The notes beneath the pieces were generated by a model that saw nothing but the letters and a program-made list of their open reading frames with translations, did not search any database and was not told where the DNA came from. From Chlorobiales bacterium Clorobi_01 (GTDB lineage Bacteria > Bacteroidota > Chlorobiia > Chlorobiales > Chlorobiaceae), in NCBI GenBank assembly GCA_001602925.1, contig LUZT01000005.1, forward strand, positions 248,001 to 312,000: 64,000 nt of DNA, given 5' to 3'. Shown here piece after piece: positions 30,788-40,823 of this stretch (the first letter of the stretch is position 1; every line of letters begins with the position of its first letter). Both the position numbers and the translations under genes were made by a program.

Positions 30788-31774
30788 ATGACAAACTACT
30801 GGCAAATAGCCTCCGGAGCTTATGGCCGTGACTATTCAGAATTTTTCATTAGATATGGTATTGCGAGTTTCTTTTGGCAAGAAAATGATAAAGCACTCAA
30901 GTTGCTCTCGACAATCCAGAAAGGAGATATTATCATCCTCAAGTCAGGCATCACAGTAATCAAAGCCGTGGGAAAAGTTGTTGAAAAACTTGGAAAAGTA
31001 ACAGGATATGGGGACAAAGATTGGTTGGATTTCGACGGATGGCAACAACCCTATTATGTATATGTTGAATGGTACTGCCCACCAAAACCTTTTTCCATTA
31101 GCATCAGTGGACTGAAGCAAGGGACTATATCTGGAATAGAGCAAACCCATATCAAAAACACTGCTGATTTACTCCTTAAACATATACCTATCAGCATACC
31201 ATTACCCGAACCAAAACTAGAAAAAATTGAGGACTCAGCAATCCTGAAGCATCTCATCCAGACGTCGCTAAGCCCATCCAGCGCTGAAAACCTGACGAAT
31301 ACGCTTGTTCGGATCAGGTTATTAGCTGAATATTACGAGGTTCATGGAGTAAATATTCTGGAACATGAAACAAGAACATTCCTTGTAATCCCGCTACTTC
31401 TTGCACTTGGCTGGCGTGAACAACAATTAAAAATAGAGTATGGATGCAAACGAGGAAAAATCGATATAGCCTGTTTTTCCAAAAACCACAGTAAAGACTC
31501 TACTGATGACGATTGCATCATGATAATAGAAACGAAAGCATTTTGGTCTGGGCTTGATTTCGCAGACAAACAAGTTGAAGGATATGCTCAGTGTTTTAAA
31601 AACTGTAAAAAATTTGTGTCTACAAACGGGTTCTGCTATAAAGTTTTTGAGTTCGATCAAAACAACAAGTTTAATCTAATCGCCTACCTGAACCTGTTGA
31701 GGCCATCGAAACGATACCCTCTCGACAATCATATTGCCGGTGCTCTTGAGGCAATAACCATGCTTATGCCTTGA
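30788..31774 (+). CDS. Predicted PUA-like plus PD-(D/E)xK nuclease (candidate modification-dependent restriction enzyme)
   Basis: 328 residues in two parts. Residues about 1-100 look like a PUA-superfamily (EVE/ASCH-like) fold: an opening W-x-I-A-S-G, then a YGI segment, KGDIIILKSG near 45-54 and IKAVGKVVE; such domains can read modified bases. Residues about 190-270 look like the type I HsdR N-terminal nuclease: Glu194, LLLALGW, EYGCKRGKIDI with Asp226, IIETK with Glu248 and Lys250, then Gln262 and Tyr266. No helicase or methyltransferase part. The gene is visibly AT-richer than its neighbours and lies between two copies of the ymdB 5' end, indicating transfer. No clear ribosome binding site. 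Cleavage of modified foreign DNA is inference. Confidence 0.6.
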   Translation: MTNYWQIASGAYGRDYSEFFIRYGIASFFWQENDKALKLLSTIQKGDIIILKSGITVIKAVGKVVEKLGKVTGYGDKDWLDFDGWQQPYYVYVEWYCPPKPFSISISGLKQGTISGIEQTHIKNTADLLLKHIPISIPLPEPKLEKIEDSAILKHLIQTSLSPSSAENLTNTLVRIRLLAEYYEVHGVNILEHETRTFLVIPLLLALGWREQQLKIEYGCKRGKIDIACFSKNHSKDSTDDDCIMIIETKAFWSGLDFADKQVEGYAQCFKNCKKFVSTNGFCYKVFEFDQNNKFNLIAYLNLLRPSKRYPLDNHIAGALEAITMLMP

Positions 31775-31779
31775 ACAGG

Positions 31780-31923
31780 ATGCACAACACCGCATTCAAA
31801 GTCGCCCTCATCATCATCGTCGGCCCGATCCTCCTGCTGACCTTACCCGTCGCGCTCCTGCTCTACGCTCCCGGCAGCGTGAACGACATCGCCGATAAAG
31901 AGAATATTCGCGGTTTTTGCTGA
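31780..31923 (+). pseudogene. Truncated membrane-protein gene start (47 codons)
   Basis: A GC-rich frame starting ATG 31780 encodes a 20-plus residue hydrophobic stretch (KVALIIIVGPILLLTLPVAL then LLYAPGSV), after which the frame runs antisense through the ymdB fragment and stops at 31921. The join near 31880 coincides with the start of the 44-bp repeat, so the natural continuation has probably been lost. Base composition returns to the normal GC-rich level here, unlike the nuclease gene just upstream. The original protein is not recognised. Confidence 0.45.
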
Positions 31924-31926
31924 CAT
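31882..31926 (-). pseudogene. 5' fragment of a second ymdB copy (15 codons)
   Basis: On the minus strand ATG at 31926 begins MSAKTANILFIGDVV, identical to ymdB residues 1-15 except Ala for Val at 6 and Ile for Val at 8. After codon 15 similarity stops. AAGGA lies seven bases before the ATG, a better site than the one in front of the intact ymdB. This suggests the native promoter and leader of ymdB were left here when the island arrived. Confidence 0.7.
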
Positions 31927-31927
31927 G
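31884..31927. repeat. 44-bp direct repeat, right copy
   Basis: Right member of the pair with 30485-30528 (38 of 44 identical). The two copies bracket about 1.36 kb that holds the nuclease gene and the truncated membrane frame, as attachment-site duplications do. Confidence 0.85.
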
Positions 31928-32142
31928 TCGGGTTCCTTGGTAAATCTGGTGTTGTCGTTCATCTTTTGGCGTGAAATTACACATTAACAGCCATATTGAA
32001 CAGCCCTTTTCGATCATTGGCAGAAATTTCATCGATTCCTAAAATATGCCCTCAGGATCGCCGGATATGAACTTAATGGCCCCGTCTGATCGTTCCTTCT
32101 CTGATCGCGCACCCTCGCAAATCCAGAACAGGAGCGAATGCC

Positions 32143-33051
32143 ATGACCAACCCGAGAACCATCAGCAAGGTGTTCAAAAGCAAGCCGGTAACCGAAGGCG
32201 CCGGAGTGCGGCTCAAACGAGCCTTTGGATTCAGCGAGGTTCCGCTGTTCGACCCGTTCCTGCTGCTTGACGATTTCCGCTCGGGAGAGCCTGAGGACTA
32301 TCGCAAGGGTTTCCCCTGGCACCCGCATCGCGGTATCGAAACCATCACCTACATGCTCGAAGGCCAGGTGGAACACGGCGACAGCCTGGGCAACAGCGGC
32401 GTGATCCGGCCGGGCGGATTGCAGTGGATGACCGCCGGCAGCGGCATCATCCATCAGGAGATGCCGAAAGGCGACCGGCACGGCAGGATGGGCGGATTCC
32501 AGCTCTGGGCGAATCTGCCCGCCTCGCAGAAAATGACCAGGCCGCGATATCGCGACATCATCGATTCGCTGGTGCCGAAGCTGACGCTCGACAACGGCGT
32601 CACCATCTTGGTCTTCAGCGGCAGAATCGGAGAAACGGTCGGCCCGGTTGACGACATCGCGATCGACCCGGAATATCTCGATATCACCGTTCCACCGTCA
32701 ACCTCCTTCACCCATCCGGTCAAGCGAGGGCACACGGCACTCGCCTACGTCATCGAGGGAAAAGGAATCTTCTGTCATGCTGACGAACCGTTCTCCCACG
32801 ATACGGAGGGGGTCAACTATTTCGACATGGAGCCTGAACGGTATCAGGATAATGAAACGCTCATTCTGTTCAGCGATGGAGACAGCGTGACGGTAAGCAC
32901 CGAAAACGATCCGGTACGGTTTCTACTCATCTCGGGCAAACCGCTCAAGGAACCGGTCGCATGGTATGGCCCGATCGTCATGAACACCAGAGAAGAGTTG
33001 CGCACCGCCTTCGAGGAGTTCCAGAACGGCACCTTCATCAAAAAGCACTGA
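32143..33051 (+). CDS. Pirin-family protein
   Basis: Bicupin metal protein; some bacterial pirins oxidise quercetin or modulate metabolic enzymes. 302 residues, slightly longer than average. Metal ligands His60 and His62 (WHPHRG), His104 and Glu106 (GIIHQEMP) are all present. The N-terminal VKSKPVTEGAG-type opening and the C-terminal GKPLKEPVAWYGPIVMNT are standard. The 219-bp region before it contains the ymdB leader fragment and presumably both promoters. Physiological role here unknown. Confidence 0.92.
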   Translation: MTNPRTISKVFKSKPVTEGAGVRLKRAFGFSEVPLFDPFLLLDDFRSGEPEDYRKGFPWHPHRGIETITYMLEGQVEHGDSLGNSGVIRPGGLQWMTAGSGIIHQEMPKGDRHGRMGGFQLWANLPASQKMTRPRYRDIIDSLVPKLTLDNGVTILVFSGRIGETVGPVDDIAIDPEYLDITVPPSTSFTHPVKRGHTALAYVIEGKGIFCHADEPFSHDTEGVNYFDMEPERYQDNETLILFSDGDSVTVSTENDPVRFLLISGKPLKEPVAWYGPIVMNTREELRTAFEEFQNGTFIKKH

Positions 33052-33140
33052 GCGGGACCGTTGTTTGGCCGAATCGAAGAGGCGGGCTATTTTGAACGAC
33101 ACTCCACACCGGGAGATCCATCAACTCCAGATCCACGTTC

Positions 33141-33788
33141 GTGAATCCTGACAAGAGAGCGGCCCGCATGGCAGGGGTACTGCCTTTGTTTCTGTTTCTT
33201 CTGCTGAACCTCGGAACGATCGCTCTCCTGCTCGATTCGGGGTATGTCTCGGCGGAGGCGACAAAAGAGGCTTTCGCCGCCATGCAGGAGTACCTGCGCC
33301 GGAACCCTGCAAGCGAGCCACCCCGGACGTTTGCCGTCATCGACTACTCAAGGCCTTCGTTCATGAAGCGGATGGTCATCATCGACCTGAAAACCGGTCG
33401 GCAGTCGTTCTATCGGGTTGCCCACGGCAAAAACTCCGGCGAGCTTTTCGCCCGGCAGTTCTCGAACATCCCGGAGTCGAACATGAGCAGCCTCGGCCTG
33501 TTCCACGTCGGCGAGCGATACTACGGTGACCACGGCCTCGCGCTGCGGCTTGATGGCCTCGATTCGCTCCGCAACGGCAATGCCGCAAAGCGCGACATCG
33601 TGCTGCACGAGGCCGGGTACGTCTCGATTCCGTTCATTCTGCTGAACGTCGTGACCGGTTATGGGCCGATGATCGGCAGAAGCAACGGCTGCTTCGCCGT
33701 CTCGCAACGCGACATCGGCGAAGTGGTGCAGAAGCTCTACGACGGCGGATTTATTTATGCATGGTCACCTGAGAACAGGACTCACTGA
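33141..33788 (+). CDS. Murein L,D-transpeptidase-fold secreted protein
   Basis: 215 residues with an N-terminal hydrophobic signal or anchor (about 13-31, LPLFLFLLLNLGTIALLL). FAVIDYSRPSFMKRMVIIDL then RVAHGKNSG and the C-terminal IGRSNGCFAVSQ match the L,D-transpeptidase catalytic-domain family; Cys in SNGCF, near residue 190, would be the nucleophile and HEAGYVS the upstream His. Expected to act on peptidoglycan in the periplasm. Start ATG/GTG near 33141 is approximate; the in-frame ATG at 33168 would also keep the signal segment. Confidence 0.82.
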   Translation: MNPDKRAARMAGVLPLFLFLLLNLGTIALLLDSGYVSAEATKEAFAAMQEYLRRNPASEPPRTFAVIDYSRPSFMKRMVIIDLKTGRQSFYRVAHGKNSGELFARQFSNIPESNMSSLGLFHVGERYYGDHGLALRLDGLDSLRNGNAAKRDIVLHEAGYVSIPFILLNVVTGYGPMIGRSNGCFAVSQRDIGEVVQKLYDGGFIYAWSPENRTH

Positions 33789-33795
33789 AAACACA

Positions 33796-33823
33796 GAAGC
33801 CCGGCAATGAACCGGGCTTCTTC
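33796..33823. terminator. Terminator between convergent L,D-transpeptidase-like gene and icd
   Basis: GAAGCCCGG (33796-33804) and CCGGGCTTC (33812-33820) form a perfect 9-bp stem with a 7-base loop, followed by TTCGTT. Weak T-run, but the position between convergent genes fits. Confidence 0.75.
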
Positions 33824-33851
33824 GTTACGATGTGCAGCCTTTCGGCGAGAA

Positions 33852-36395
<2,544 letters not shown>

Positions 36396-37277
36396 TTACT
36401 TGGATGAATGACGGCCTTCGAGTCCAACTCTTTCGGCAAGCTCCTTGTCATGAAGAACCTCATGAGCAAGCTTGATCATGGGAATGGTTGCACCCATCGA
36501 GCTGTAACCGCCATCATGGAAAAGATTCTGCATGGTCACCTTGCGCGTCAGATCGCTCAGGATCGTCATGGTGTACTCGGCGCACTCTTCAGCACTCGCG
36601 TTACCGAGCGGCGACATCAGTTCACCGTAATCGTACATCTTCTCGAAACCGGGAATACCGCTGCCGGCTTTCGTGTAGGTCGGGCTCTGTGAAATCGTGT
36701 TGATCCGGATGCCCCGGGTTGCCAGTCTCGGGCCGAAGCTGCGTGCAATCGATTCGAGCAGCGACTTCGCGTCGCCCATATCCGAATAGGTCCAGTAGTT
36801 CCGCTGCGAAGCGATGTAAGAAAGCGCAACGATGCTGGAGCCATCGTTGATAGCCTCGTTCTTCAACGCGTAGGCAACGAGCCTGTGGAACGAAATGCCT
36901 GAAACATCGAGCGTCCTCATGAACCACTCGTAGTTCAACTCCTCGTATGGCACCTGCTTGCGAATATTCTGGGACATGCCGATCGAGTGCACAATAAAAT
37001 CGACGGGACCCATTTTCTCTTTGAGTTCCCTGAAAGTATTATCGACATCCTCGTTTTTGGAGGCGTCGCAGACGAGAATCGGAGCATTGCCGCAGAGTTC
37101 GGAAAGCTCCTGGAGATTGCCAAAGCGAATAGCCGTAGCGACATTGGAAAGTGCGATCTCTGCACCTTCCCGATACGCATGCAGCGCTATCTGCCAGCCG
37201 ATGCTGCTTTCATCGAGCGGGCCGAAAACAATTCCTTTTTTCCCTTTCAAAAGACCATAGTGCGCTTTCTCGGGCAT
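36396..37277 (-). CDS. fabI: Enoyl-ACP reductase (FabI)
   Basis: NAD(P)H-dependent reduction of enoyl-ACP, last step of each fatty-acid elongation round. Short-chain dehydrogenase fold, 293 residues, slightly longer than E. coli FabI. KKGIVFGPLDESSIGWQIA is the FabI-type nucleotide loop; FIVHSIGMSQN follows; the active site Y-x6-K is YSDMGDAK near 165-172; and NTISQSPTYTKAGSGIPGF is the substrate loop. Downstream of it the icd gene runs on the same strand after 318 bp. Confidence 0.92.
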   Translation of the reverse strand: MPEKAHYGLLKGKKGIVFGPLDESSIGWQIALHAYREGAEIALSNVATAIRFGNLQELSELCGNAPILVCDASKNEDVDNTFRELKEKMGPVDFIVHSIGMSQNIRKQVPYEELNYEWFMRTLDVSGISFHRLVAYALKNEAINDGSSIVALSYIASQRNYWTYSDMGDAKSLLESIARSFGPRLATRGIRINTISQSPTYTKAGSGIPGFEKMYDYGELMSPLGNASAEECAEYTMTILSDLTRKVTMQNLFHDGGYSSMGATIPMIKLAHEVLHDKELAERVGLEGRHSSK

Positions 37278-37505
37278 GGTACAATCCGATTCTATTCAGA
37301 AAATAAGGGTAGCGGTTACCCCTTTGATGATCGTTCAAAGCTGTCAAGATACAAGTTTCCGGTGAATTGTTAAACAGTTACCGGTAAAAATCGCATCCTG
37401 ACGGAAATGCGATACTACAGAAACACTGGTACGGAGATAGCCCCGACTCCGTTCAGCACCGCACCCCGAAAATGAAGAAAGACGAGGCTTTCGGCGGTAT
37501 TGCTG

Positions 37506-38807
37506 TCAGATTTTCAGGCGGCGCATGGAGCGCAGCTTGTCGAGCACATTCTTGTTGACGTTCAGCTCCATCTCTTCCTTATCAACCTTGACCTCCTTGA
37601 AGATCACCCTCAGCATGTTGTCTTCACGGACGAAGCGGTCCATGTCGAGACTGTAGAGCGCTCTCGGCAACGTGATGTTACGCTGGGCGCGATCAACCGT
37701 GACGATGATGTCGGTACCCATGCGCTCTACGGAGACATCCTCAGCATCTTTGAGGAACGGAATCCGGATACAGAGCACCTCGCGGTGGTCGGAGGTCGCC
37801 TGGTTCTTCTTGCTCTCGATCCAGAAGTTCTTGCCCGAATAGAAAGTTTTGTCAGGAGCCTCATCACCAAAAACGATCTGGCTGATGTCATACAGCGCGT
37901 CGGGGCCAATCGGCTCGGTACGCTGCAGGTGACAGCGGAAGACCGGCGTCGGGTAGAAGGAGTTGTCGATCTCCATCAGGTACTTGCTGTGCAGGTCGGC
38001 CCAGAACTCGAAGTACTCGCCCACCGTGCGCGAAGTCGGCAGAATCTTGTTGATGACGATGCCATCGATGTTGATGCCGTAAAGATGCACAAAGGTGTAA
38101 GCGCGCTTGGTTTCAAGGATCGAGAGCTTCTCCGGGTTCAGCACCAGCCGGAAGGTGACCTCCGGGCTGAGGATGAACTCGTTGATGTCCTCCATCTGCT
38201 TGAGCAGCACGTTGACCTCGTTGAAGAAGTCATCGTCGGGAATGTTGTTGCCCGAGAGCGGACGGGCCAGCGACGACATGCTTTTGTAGAGCTTGAAGAA
38301 CTGCTTGCCCATGTTCCCGCCGATGATGATCTCCGGGTAGGCGAGCAGACGGAGCGTGTTGCCGGTCGGCGAGGTGTCGAGCACGATGGCATCCCACTTG
38401 CCGGACTGCGACTCGTCGAGCAGGCGGGAAAGTGCGAAGATTTCGTCGAGACCGGGCTGCGTGGTCAGCTCCGAAGCCATACCACTGTCGATGCCCTGAT
38501 TCTTGTACGACGAAGAGACGAACTTCTGGAAGCCCGACATGTTTTTCTTCAGCTCGTAGATGGTATCGACCTCGAGACCGTAGAGATTTTTTTCGATCTT
38601 CAGCGGCTCGTTGCGCCCGATCTGCACGCCGAACACATCGGAGAGCGAGTGAGCCGGATCGGAGGACATGATGAGCACCCGTTTGCCTTGTCTTGCAAGG
38701 GCGACTGCCGTGGAGGACGAAATGGTGGTCTTGCCCGTTCCTCCCTTGCCGGAATAGATGATAATCCTTGGCGGAGACTGTTTTTCAGATAAATCCCTCG
38801 ACGACAT
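37506..38807 (-). CDS. ArsA/Get3-like ATPase with C-terminal Hsp20-like domain
   Basis: Soluble P-loop ATPase of the ArsA/Get3 family. 433 residues from ATG 38807, chosen because AGGAG lies eight bases before it. The deviant P-loop SGKGGTGKTT is at 19-28, then SSDPAHSLSDVFG and VLDTSPTGNTLRLL (switch II). There is one ATPase domain. The last about 90 residues (SVERMGTDIIVTVDRAQRNI onward) resemble the alpha-crystallin-like domain found in photosynthetic-bacterial and plastid ArsA homologues. No arsenite-binding Cys triad and no arsB nearby, so arsenic export is unlikely; a membrane-protein targeting or chaperone role is inference. Confidence 0.85.
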   Translation of the reverse strand: MSSRDLSEKQSPPRIIIYSGKGGTGKTTISSSTAVALARQGKRVLIMSSDPAHSLSDVFGVQIGRNEPLKIEKNLYGLEVDTIYELKKNMSGFQKFVSSSYKNQGIDSGMASELTTQPGLDEIFALSRLLDESQSGKWDAIVLDTSPTGNTLRLLAYPEIIIGGNMGKQFFKLYKSMSSLARPLSGNNIPDDDFFNEVNVLLKQMEDINEFILSPEVTFRLVLNPEKLSILETKRAYTFVHLYGINIDGIVINKILPTSRTVGEYFEFWADLHSKYLMEIDNSFYPTPVFRCHLQRTEPIGPDALYDISQIVFGDEAPDKTFYSGKNFWIESKKNQATSDHREVLCIRIPFLKDAEDVSVERMGTDIIVTVDRAQRNITLPRALYSLDMDRFVREDNMLRVIFKEVKVDKEEMELNVNKNVLDKLRSMRRLKI

Positions 38808-39045
38808 GCGGCACACTCCTTTGATACAGCCCGAAAAATGATCCCGATAAAACGAATTGTGAAGTTAGCACTTTTACACCAACATTTTCAAAAGATCGCT
38901 AAACCATTCCGGGATAATGATATAAACAATTACAAGACAGAACAAACAGACTCGTTTCATAAAAAAAGAGGAAGTCTTGAAGAGCGTAGCGAAACGTCCT
39001 CCCGTGTCTCGTTTCAGGAAAGAGTGAATTTTTCAGATCACCGTT

Positions 39046-39462
39046 TCAGCGCCCCTCTATCTTGCTGATTTTCTTGATGACTGCATTGCCCTTCAGTGGC
39101 TTGTAGATCAGCACCATTGCAGGATGCCAATCGGTGCCGGGATAGACCACCCTTGCATTACAGAAAAATTCGTAATTCATGCCTTCAACCACCTGCTTTC
39201 TGACGGCAAGAGGCCCATAACCCACCCCTGTGAGACCAGCCATGGTCGCCTTGAATACTGCCCGATCCGTAAATGAAAGCATTTCAAACTTCGACCAGCT
39301 GCCTGGCTTTGAAACATCCTTGGGAACCGTCTTTACGGATTCCGGATTGGTCACCGCCTTTCAGGAAACTGCGGGTGGTGAATCAGCCGCAAGCGATGCG
39401 CCGCCAAAAAAGCTGCTTATTGCGAACACGATAACGAAAGCCTGTAAAAATCCCTGTTTCAT
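39046..39462 (-). pseudogene. Secreted cystatin-like small protein, broken by in-frame TGA
   Basis: From ATG 39462 the minus strand encodes a signal peptide (MKQGFLQAFVIVFAISSFF, then GGASLAA), then TGA at 39363-39361 (codon 34), and without a frame change the remaining 104 codons continue as a compact domain (WSKFEMLSFTDRAVFKATM ... VVYPGTDWHPAMVLIYKPLKG) that resembles small periplasmic proteins common in Chlorobi/Bacteroidetes. A GTG at 39354 could restart translation, but the product would lack the export signal. Interpretation: recently disabled gene by one nonsense change; a sequencing error is the alternative. Confidence 0.65.
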
Positions 39463-39632
39463 TGCCGTCGGCGTTTGTTATAGGTGAATGAACCATGACG
39501 CTTCTCGCACCATCTCAAAATGCACCAAAAAGAATTGGTGCTTCGAAAACAGCACCCGATCGAAGGTTGAATAGAGGCCGCGTGTCAACCCGTTGCCAAA
39601 AAGAAAAAGGTAGCTCTTTTCCCCGTTGCTTC

Positions 39633-40217
39633 TCAGACAAACGAAATCTTTTTTCCGAAAGCGTATTCGAGCTGTGCCATGTACTCTTCGTGGGGAATTT
39701 CGACAGCACCGAGCCGTTCCAGGTGAGGGTTCATGATCTGCGCATCGAGCAGGAGATAGCCCTGACGTTTGAGGTGAGCCACCAGCCAGGCGAAGGCGAC
39801 TTTGGAGGCATCGCGCTCGAAAAAAAACATTGACTCACCGAAAAAGGCCCCACCCATCGACAGACCGTAAAGCCCTCCGGCAAGCTCGCCATCCTGCCAG
39901 CTCTCCACGCTGTGCGCCAGTCCAAGATGGTGCAGTTTGAGGAACACCTCGATAATCTCCTCCGAAAGCCAGGTCTCCTGTTCGGTCGAGCGGGGCTGCG
40001 AGCAGGCACGGATCACCTGCTCGAAAACTGAATTGATTTTGATGGTAAAACGCTTTTCGTCAATGACGCGCCGGAGGCTTCGCGACGGGCGAAAACTGTC
40101 GAGCGGCACCACCGCGCGCTGGTAGGGCTGGCACCAGCTCACCGTCCCCTCACGAGAATCGGCCATCGGAAAAAAGCCATGCCTGTAGGCGCGCAGAATA
40201 TCCTCGACTTTTATCAT
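39633..40217 (-). CDS. aat: Leucyl/phenylalanyl-tRNA-protein transferase
   Basis: Adds Leu or Phe from aminoacyl-tRNA to proteins with N-terminal Arg/Lys, creating N-degrons for ClpS/ClpAP. 194 residues, a little shorter than the E. coli enzyme (about 234) because the N-terminal lead is absent. LRAYRHGFFPMAD, GLAHSVESWQDGELAGGLYG and GGAFFGESMFF are strongly conserved family blocks, and LLLDAQIMNPHLERLGA closes the core. The nitroreductase gene ends 9 bp upstream on the same strand, so they are probably cotranscribed. Confidence 0.95.
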   Translation of the reverse strand: MIKVEDILRAYRHGFFPMADSREGTVSWCQPYQRAVVPLDSFRPSRSLRRVIDEKRFTIKINSVFEQVIRACSQPRSTEQETWLSEEIIEVFLKLHHLGLAHSVESWQDGELAGGLYGLSMGGAFFGESMFFFERDASKVAFAWLVAHLKRQGYLLLDAQIMNPHLERLGAVEIPHEEYMAQLEYAFGKKISFV

Positions 40218-40226
40218 ACCCCGGAC

Positions 40227-40823
40227 TTACCCGCGTTCACGAAGCTGCTCCGCCGTCACCAGCAATTCATCGACCTGCCGCTTCGGTACATGATGAATAC
40301 CGTGCTTGTCGCGCCAGTAGCGGATATCGCCGCCCGGCTCTATCTGGTCGATCACCACCGTTTCGGCTGGCTTGCCGAGCGCGATCACAAGAAGCACCGT
40401 CCATGCGTCGGGAATGCCGAGCGACGCCGTGAGACGCTCCCGATCGATGGCAGCAACGATGCAGCCACCCAGTTCCTTCTCAGCCGCGCCAAGCATGATG
40501 GTCTGCGCGGCAATACCGCTGTCGCAGGCCGTCCCCGCTGCATCTTCGTTCCGGCACAGCATAACCAGCCCTGCGGTGGGACGCTCGCCCGGTTCGGGTC
40601 CGAGCCACTCCTTGAGATAACCCGCCCACTTCAGGCAGGGGAAAACCTTGTCGAGCATATCAGCGCCTGTAACCGGCAGAAACCGCAACAACTGCCTGTT
40701 GGCCGCGGACGGCGTGTAGCAGACGAGCTCAACCAGATCGCGAAGCGTTGCATCATTCACGGCGACGTGCTCGTCGAACCGCCGGATACTGCGGCTCCGG
40801 GTCACCAGTTCCCTGAGCTTCAT
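40227..40823 (-). CDS. Nitroreductase-family flavoprotein
   Basis: FMN-dependent NAD(P)H oxidoreductase fold, 198 residues from ATG 40823. RSRSIRRFDEH at 9-19 is the FMN-phosphate-binding start of the family, YTPSAANRQLLRF follows, and the GIAAQTIMLGAAEKELGGC helix and LVIALGKPAE strand fit. A GAGGGG site precedes the ATG, which overlaps the stop of the upstream glycosyltransferase (ATGA). Substrate unknown; the tight operon with aat and the glycosyltransferase gives no clear pathway. Confidence 0.85.
   Translation of the reverse strand: MKLRELVTRSRSIRRFDEHVAVNDATLRDLVELVCYTPSAANRQLLRFLPVTGADMLDKVFPCLKWAGYLKEWLGPEPGERPTAGLVMLCRNEDAAGTACDSGIAAQTIMLGAAEKELGGCIVAAIDRERLTASLGIPDAWTVLLVIALGKPAETVVIDQIEPGGDIRYWRDKHGIHHVPKRQVDELLVTAEQLRERG

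Noticed and set aside
30785-31774. Type I restriction HsdR subunit
   Set aside because: The C-terminal half resembles the HsdR N-terminal nuclease, but there is no translocase domain and no hsdM or hsdS gene nearby.
39361-39363. In-frame TGA as a selenocysteine codon
   Set aside because: The residue lies right after a signal peptide, not in a redox motif, and I see no hairpin of SECIS type immediately downstream; a nonsense mutation is simpler.
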